A DNA stretch of 39,064 nt from Funneliformis mosseae (Eukaryota; Glomeromycota; Glomeromycetes; Glomerales; Glomeraceae). Position 1 is the stretch's first letter; every line of letters begins with the position of its first letter. A program made the translations under genes and the position numbers. The notes below the pieces were generated by a model. The model was not told where the DNA came from. It worked only from the letters and a program-made list of their open reading frames with translations, and did not search any database. The stretch spans positions 1 through 39,064 of the forward strand of contig CAJVPP010000233.1 in assembly GCA_910592005.1 (NCBI GenBank). Reading direction: 5' to 3'. Of this stretch, positions 33,377 to 39,064 are shown piece by piece.

Positions 33377-34438
33377 TAATAATGCTCCAAACTAAAAAAA
33401 AATCTATGTTGGTCGATAACGTTTAGATTACTTGTATAAAAAGTTTTGAATTGCATGACCTCGTAAATTTACATTTCATTTTTGCTAAAAGTAAATCCAT
33501 TTACCATTTTAAGATGACGGTCAGTGTAGTTGTTAAGGATTAGTAGTTAGTTAAAGGAAAAGTGTTGCGATACTGACAATTTCATTTGCTTTCTTTGTTG
33601 ACAAGTTGCTCATTAGGAATAGTTCTAGTAGGCATGATTGGTCAACTCAAACGGGCTTGAAATAGAGTCACGGGGGGTAGCTGCGGATCATCAGAATTTC
33701 TATTTAATTAGATCATATATTTAATTTTTTTTAATTTATAAAACATATCATTTAAGGAATTTAAAAAGAGATTTTAAATTATTTATAAAAAGAATTAAAT
33801 TAGAATAAAATACTAAAGATCAAAATATTACAGTAATTTTTTAATTAAATATTGGAAAAATTGTCTTTTAGTTTACTTTTCCATCTAATATATGTAAAAC
33901 TACAGTAAGTTATTTTTCTACTGGAACCTTTCTTCTTTGAGAAATATCATTAAAAATTTCATGATTTTGTATTTTTATTTACTATTATTCAAAATGTTGA
34001 TTGTTTTATTCTTAAAGTTTTTCAAAACCTAATATCATCATAATTAAATAAAATATTTGAACACTAGTATTTCTGATTTTGGATAAATATTTATAATTTA
34101 AGATAGTTAGTTTAAATGATAAGAGATATTAGAAGTAATTAAAGTTTCATTATAATAAGGATCAATACTTTAAATCAAGTTGGTATTTATCTTTCTGAAT
34201 CTGTTTTTTCAATGTTAAATATATACTATCTTATTATAAGTAACTTCATATTAAAATATCAGAGTTTTATAGGTAATAGTAAAAACTTTTAAAAAAGTAA
34301 TATTTTATATAATGAAGTACTTAACCCTATATATAGTCACCACTGGATATAATGAATCCTCTATTCTGTAAATTTAGTTTCAGTATAAAATGAGTTTATT
34401 ATATGATATTTACTCTATATACTAAACTATTTGATATA
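33377..34438. other. Spacer crossing a composition boundary
   Basis: To about 33705 the sequence is of mixed composition and ends with TCACGGGGGGTAGCTGCGG; after it the DNA becomes strongly AT-rich. No ORF. A weak, decayed inverted repeat (ATATAATGAATCCTC, and TTTATTATATGATAT when reversed) lies at 34345-34415, just left of the Tc1-like element. It may be an older MITE, but it is too diverged to call. Confidence 0.5.
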
Positions 34439-35775
34439 CAGAGGGATATAAAAAGTATTAGCCACTTTGTAAAACATTTCACGAAATAACTAACTTAATA
34501 ATTCTTTATTTTTTATTTTTATCAAATACAGGTTAATATTTCGTTAGTTTTCTATTAGCCGCAAGAACAGCTTGAACTCAATGCGATATTAACTTGATTA
34601 AATTATGGTAATATTTTACGGATACTGCATCCCACTCCTCTTTAATCTACTATTCTAACTGCCTAACACTTGATGGCTGGGAATCTTGTTAATGGATCTT
34701 GACCTCAATATATGACCATATATTTTCTATTGGGTTGATATCAGGGCTTTGGGTCAGCTAGAGAAGCACCTCAACATTTGAGGAAGTAAGAAATGAACGT
34801 GCAACTCTTGCGATGTGTTGTCTTCTTAAAAAAAAACTTTTTTTGACCTTTTTTGCATGAAACTTGACTGTAGGAATGATATAATTAGCCAAAACTTCAC
34901 AATGCATAATTCTAGTAATATGACCTTTTAAGGAGACCAAAGGACCCAAGACAACCTAGGAAAAATACCTCCAGAATATGTGACCAAAGCTCTTTTAGAC
35001 TGTAGCTATAATGCAGTCTTCATGAAACTCTTCAGAAGGTTCGCATCACACTCGTCTAAAACCTGAAGTTCTAAATTCTGTGTAGGTACTCTTGTCCAAC
35101 TAGACAACTCATTTGAAATCTTTTACTACACAATTTTTGTAAGTATAGGCTCACAAATAACGTTTTTCTTTATTACTTCAAAAATTAAAGGACTGAAACG
35201 AGAAATTCAGAAATGGAAATTTCTTTGGCTAATCATCGAATAGTTTGTATGAAAATGGGTTTGTTTGTTTCGTTTATAGAATTTAAACGTATTTGAGAAA
35301 GGGTTTGACGACAAGATTTTTTATTCTTAATCATCAAACTTTTGAGATATTTGCGTTTAGTTTCGTTAAGAATTTGTAATTAATCTAAATGTTTATTTGA
35401 AAGGCTTTTTAGCTCATATAACTCCTAAACACGTCAAAGAGAGGAACGAGAGCAATTTACAATTGCAGAAATCCTAGTATTTGTGTATCTTAATTTTTTA
35501 GCTGTAATAATAGCTTCTTTTTAGCCCTTACTAGGTTCCTTTTCATGACACATCCTTGCAGTAAATTTTTTTTCACTAATAAAAAGTTTTTTTTCATATG
35601 ACCATATGACCAACTTTATGTTATACAATGGTGATTTTTTTTTATTTTGATCATTTACATAACAATCATGTGTAACTTAAAATAAAAAAAAACTGCAGCT
35701 TAATTTGAAAGGGATGCGACAATATGCATCTCACTTGTATCATGTTGGGTGACCAATACTTTTTATAATTTCCTG
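34439..35775 (-). mobile_element. Second Tc1/mariner element, decayed, TA target duplication
   Basis: A 1337-bp element flanked by TA (34437-34438 and 35776-35777). The left end CAGAGGGATATAAAAAGTAT and the reverse complement of the right end, CAGGAAATTATAAAAAGTAT, pair for about 27 bp, through TTRGYCAC. The terminal repeats differ from those of the element at 21828, so this is another family. The transposase remnant runs on the minus strand. Confidence 0.9.
34533..35460 (-). pseudogene. Tc1-like transposase remnant
   Basis: Minus-strand translation gives KSCRQTLSQIRLNS and KPIFIQTIR*LAKEIS (HTH/linker region, about 35220-35330). The best open piece (34758-34949) reads GPLVSLKGHITRIMHCEVL, ANYIIPTVKFHAKK, HIARVARSFLTSSNVEVLL, then TAG where Trp is expected. 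The catalytic block follows, QSPDINPIENIW (about 34720-34750), with the Asp and Glu expected of a DD-E enzyme still present. The tail IKEEWDAVSVKYYHNLI leads to VQAVLAANRKLTKY and a stop at 34533-34535. The QDNA block before HIARVARSF has been replaced by KSFFLRRQ, probably through a frameshift. The element is inactive. Confidence 0.85.
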
Positions 35776-36429
35776 TATAGTAGTCCTATTCATTTTTATT
35801 TCAATTCAATTTTTTATGAATTTATTTTTAACTATCAAAAATAGTACATATTGAGTAGAAAAATTCTATTAATCCATTCCATTTAGCAATTTTTTTAATT
35901 TTTTTAACTTTATATCAATAAAACAAGAAATAAATCATGCTTTAATTTTATTAACAATATAAAAAACAGATTTAGAATTTTCTTTTTATAACAATGAAAA
36001 AGAAATAAATAATAATTTTGAATTAATAAAAGTAATATATTTTGGATTGTCATCCTCAAAATATCTTATTTCTTACATATATATTTCTAAATTTCAACAA
36101 TAGTGATATAAAATATTACCTTTTATATGATAATATACATTTTAAAAAAATCCTACAGATAAAATAATAACAATTTAATAAGCTAATAAAAAATTTATAA
36201 GTTTTCAAAGCAAAGAAAATAAATCATAAGCACTAGTTGAACTTCAATTGGCAGTATTTCTTTATTAATTAGGTTTTAAAGATGAAATTTTTAGTATTTT
36301 TCTTAATTTGAAGTATCTAAAAGTATAGTAATTCTTTAAATTAATCATGTAATTAAAGCTATTAAAAATAAAAAATTAGAATTTTTTAATGGCCTTATAG
36401 CAATAATCGAATAGCTATTTATAAAGAAT

Positions 36430-36600
36430 TTTAAGTTATTAATGAATTTCAAAATGTTATTAGAGTAATAAATAAAACCTATTTTATTTTAGATGAAGCA
36501 CTTTTACAAGATCTAATAACATATTTTATAAGAAAAAAAGATATGTATTTCAATGTTATAATAGTTAAAAATTTAGATAAAAATAATTAGTAGATTAGAA
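36430..36600 (+). pseudogene. Possible ATPase-like coding remnant
   Basis: One frame reads NEFQNVIRVINKTYFILDEA, then LLQDLITYFIRKKDMYFNVI, then IVKNLDKNN before stops. TYFILDEA has the look of a Walker B strand (hydrophobic run then DE), and the composition is better than that of surrounding translations. No Walker A was found upstream. It could be a fragment of a P-loop or helicase-like protein, or chance. Confidence 0.25.
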
Positions 36601-38880
36601 AGCTATCGATTATTATGTAAATCCTTAGATATCAATTTTATTATCTTTGATAATTATGTAAATCAAAAATATCTATTTAGTTACCTACAGATCTGGCAAT
36701 TTTATTGACATAGTAATTTTATTACCTAGTGAAATAGCAACTTTATTTTTTTTTTATATATTTAACTTAGTTTATTTTATTAATTATTCAATATATATAA
36801 ATATCTTTGTATGTTTATTAAATCTTATTACCTTTCGGTAAAGATAACTGACAAGATAACAATTTTTTAGGTATTGAACTTACATATTATATTAATAAAA
36901 GAGTATAATTAATCAAATATAAAACTTATCCTTCACAATTCTTTAAAACTATTATAAATTATTTATGACTTTTTTGCATTTGTGTAATCCCTTTTAATTA
37001 TTATTAGTAACTTATTATATAATATTATATTGATTTATTGTATTAACTTAGAGTTTCTAAAGTGTAATCTCTGAAATATCTTTGAGTTATCTTTGTATTG
37101 TTTTTATATTTATCTTATGTATTTTATATTGAGAATAATCTTTGATGTTATTATAAATCTTCATTTGTGATTTCTTAAGTAACTGTCTTAGTTTTATTTA
37201 CCCTTTAAGATTTTAATTGAAGCTACAAAACTATTTTAATAATATCAAAAAATTGTTGATTATTTTAGTTCTAATTAACCTTTTTATTTTTAGCATATAA
37301 CTTTTTATTTTGAATTTATATTTTTCTAACTCAACTGATATTCCAATTTTTTTTTTCTAATTCAAATCTTTTTTTGATTCTTTTTTTTTTCAAATCTAAT
37401 TTTCTTTGATTTTTTCTTTCTTTTAAATCTAATTTTCTTCATAAAATTTTTTTCATAACTCTTCATTATTGTAATTACTTTATATAAATTTTTAACTTCA
37501 GATTTTTTTCTTTTTTTTTATAATTCATGACTTTCTTAAAATTTTTATTATCAAAAAAATCTAAAATTAAAAAAGAATCTACAATATAATCTGAATTAAT
37601 AACTTTACTAGATAATAAAATTTCTTTTATTTTAGAAAATCAAATCTAATTTACATAACCTTCATTAGTAGAATTAATTTTTTTCATTTTTTGCAAATAT
37701 TTTTGCATAATTTTCTTATCTTATTTTCACCTTTTAAATATCTCTTAAAAGTCAAGTAGTATTTTGATTTTTATATCAGTCTATTTTAGTATAATTATCA
37801 TTTGACTAACTTCTTTTTCTAAATTTATTGCTTATATAAAAAGAAATATATAAATAAATATATAATGTTAAAATCAAATAAATAAATCTAATAAAAGTTA
37901 TTTAATATACAGTTATTAATACTGCTTATATAGTTTTTACTTTTAACTATTTATATAAAATAATTATTAATTATTAAATAGATTAAAAAATTAAATAAAA
38001 TTATAATTAACTAATAATATAAAAGTACAAATCAATCTTAGTAAGGTTAAAACCTCCTTTAGTAATGAACTCTAATTTAAAAGAAACAACTATAGTTTTA
38101 GAATTTTGTAATATAGTTAATATTTGTAATTTTGATATATAGGAAGAGATTTCAAATTTATATAAGTTGTTTTTATATCACTAACTAGCTGTTCTTTTCT
38201 TTATTTTTAGTTTCATAACATAAGTTTAGTTTAAAATACAAAAAAATATAAATAAAAAATTTTTAAATACTAAATCATAATGTATTTTAAAAATTAAGAA
38301 TATACAGATTGTTAAAATTTTATAGTCTATTAGATTTGATATCAATCTAATTTTTAAAAATATTGATTAGTTATTAAATTTTTAAAAATCAGATTAAATC
38401 AGATCAGAACAGAAATAAACAGGCTTAGAGTCTATCATTAAAATTAAAGCATATGATTATATTAGTTATATCATTAATATTTACAAATATATAATTATAT
38501 TGTATGAATAAAATTATTTTAAAATACAAATTATTGCAAATCTTAAGATAATATTAGTATATAAGTTCAACTCTTTTTCTTGACATTATATCAAAGTTTT
38601 TAATATATCTAATGCAATTAATTATAAAAAATCAGTTCTATACCACTTGATTCGATATAATAAATTTTTATATAAATAAGTTTGTTATAACCAATGTAAA
38701 AAATAAAATATACATTATAATTTATATAAATATATAATTATATATTTTATCTTTTACCTTATAGGTTTATTTATTTTTTTAAATTTTTATCTATTAATTA
38801 TTTTTTTTAATTTCAAAAATTTTTTTATTATTTTTTTATTTTTTTTTTTTTATTATTATTATTTTTTTCTTTTAATTTTA

Positions 38881-38904
38881 TTATTATTATTATTATTATT
38901 ATTT
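38881..38904. repeat. ATT trinucleotide microsatellite
   Basis: An uninterrupted run of about eight TTA/ATT units. Confidence 0.8.
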
Positions 38905-39032
38905 AATATTTTTAATTCTTTATATATTTATTTTTATTTTCTCTTTATTAAAGAATTATTTATTTTAAATATATTTTTTTATTTCTCTCCTTAGATTTAT
39001 TTAATCTTTATTATTTATTAATAATATATATA

Positions 39033-39064
39033 CAGACAACTCTTGTTATAGCGAACTCTTGATA
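39033..39064. mobile_element. Left end of a pogo-like MITE, cut by the window edge
   Basis: CAGACAACTCTTGTTATAGC and the following GAACTCTTGATA match the terminus of the elements at 11078 and 17609, preceded by TA at 39031-39032. The rest lies beyond the window. Confidence 0.8.

Larger units (their letters stand above)
35776..39032. other. AT-rich spacer
   Basis: Low-complexity AT sequence with T-rich blocks (37320-37520, 38810-38880). One stretch with possible old coding content is listed separately (36430-36600). A slightly richer word cluster, AATCAGATCAGAACAG, sits near 38393. No gene is supported. Confidence 0.65.

Noticed and set aside
32340..33700. tRNA, 5S or other rRNA genes in the G+C-richer patches
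   Set aside because: Looked for T-loop words and cloverleaf arms by eye; none fit. A covariance scan would settle it.
34345..34415. Decayed inverted repeat left of the second Tc1-like element
   Set aside because: Pairing too weak in AT-rich sequence to define an element.
38566..38690. Possible fourth pogo-like MITE (TTCAACTCTTTTTCTTGACA ... TTTGTTATAACC)
   Set aside because: Only scattered similarity; no paired ends or TA duplication.
1..39064. CRISPR arrays or prokaryotic operons
   Set aside because: No regular repeat-spacer pattern; spliced gene and eukaryotic transposons show nuclear eukaryotic DNA.

Overview
The window looks like nuclear DNA of a very AT-rich fungus. A Glomeromycotina (arbuscular mycorrhizal, Rhizophagus-like) genome is the best fit. 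This rests on extreme AT spacers, short 65-84 bp GT-AG introns, an intronless F-box/leucine-rich protein, a secreted-then-multipass membrane protein, and transposon proteins of types I associate with that group from memory. No search was run, so the organism is an inference.

Layout. 179-3403: decayed plus-strand tnp2/Plavaka (CACTA-like) transposase, followed by 74-bp tandem repeats (3507-3802). 4219-7345: a second transposon bounded by inverted repeats, with a decayed minus-strand ORF, lying between two 43-bp direct repeats. 7391-15208: AT-rich spacer with one small TA-flanked MITE. 15209-16879: intact F-box gene (minus) with a CACGTG-bearing inverted repeat upstream. 17.4-23.4 kb: a cluster of small inverted-repeat elements (two copies of one unnamed family, a pogo-like MITE, a hAT-like MITE, a hairpin-cored element) and one decayed Tc1/mariner element. 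24998-28268: a ten-exon minus-strand gene whose exons join in frame to 870 codons. They encode a signal peptide, a large outside domain and about five membrane helices. 28.3-33.7 kb: a visibly less AT-rich island holding a small ORF, a three-unit structured tandem repeat (29861-30085), a recently broken gene (31174-32058) and a 140-bp tandem duplication with TATA-like boxes (33091-33372). 34439-35775: another decayed Tc1/mariner element. The rest is AT-rich spacer, with the start of another pogo-like MITE at the right edge.

Only two genes look intact: the F-box gene and the membrane protein gene. Nothing shows that they work together. Most of the window is a record of transposon insertion and decay, largely by C:G to T:A change. 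The strongest candidate for something undescribed is the repeat at 29861-30085. It has three units, each enclosing two copies of a ten-base box and each closed by its own base-pairing arms; one aligned pair shows a compensatory change between units. A stable structured RNA or a DNA foldback array are both possible.
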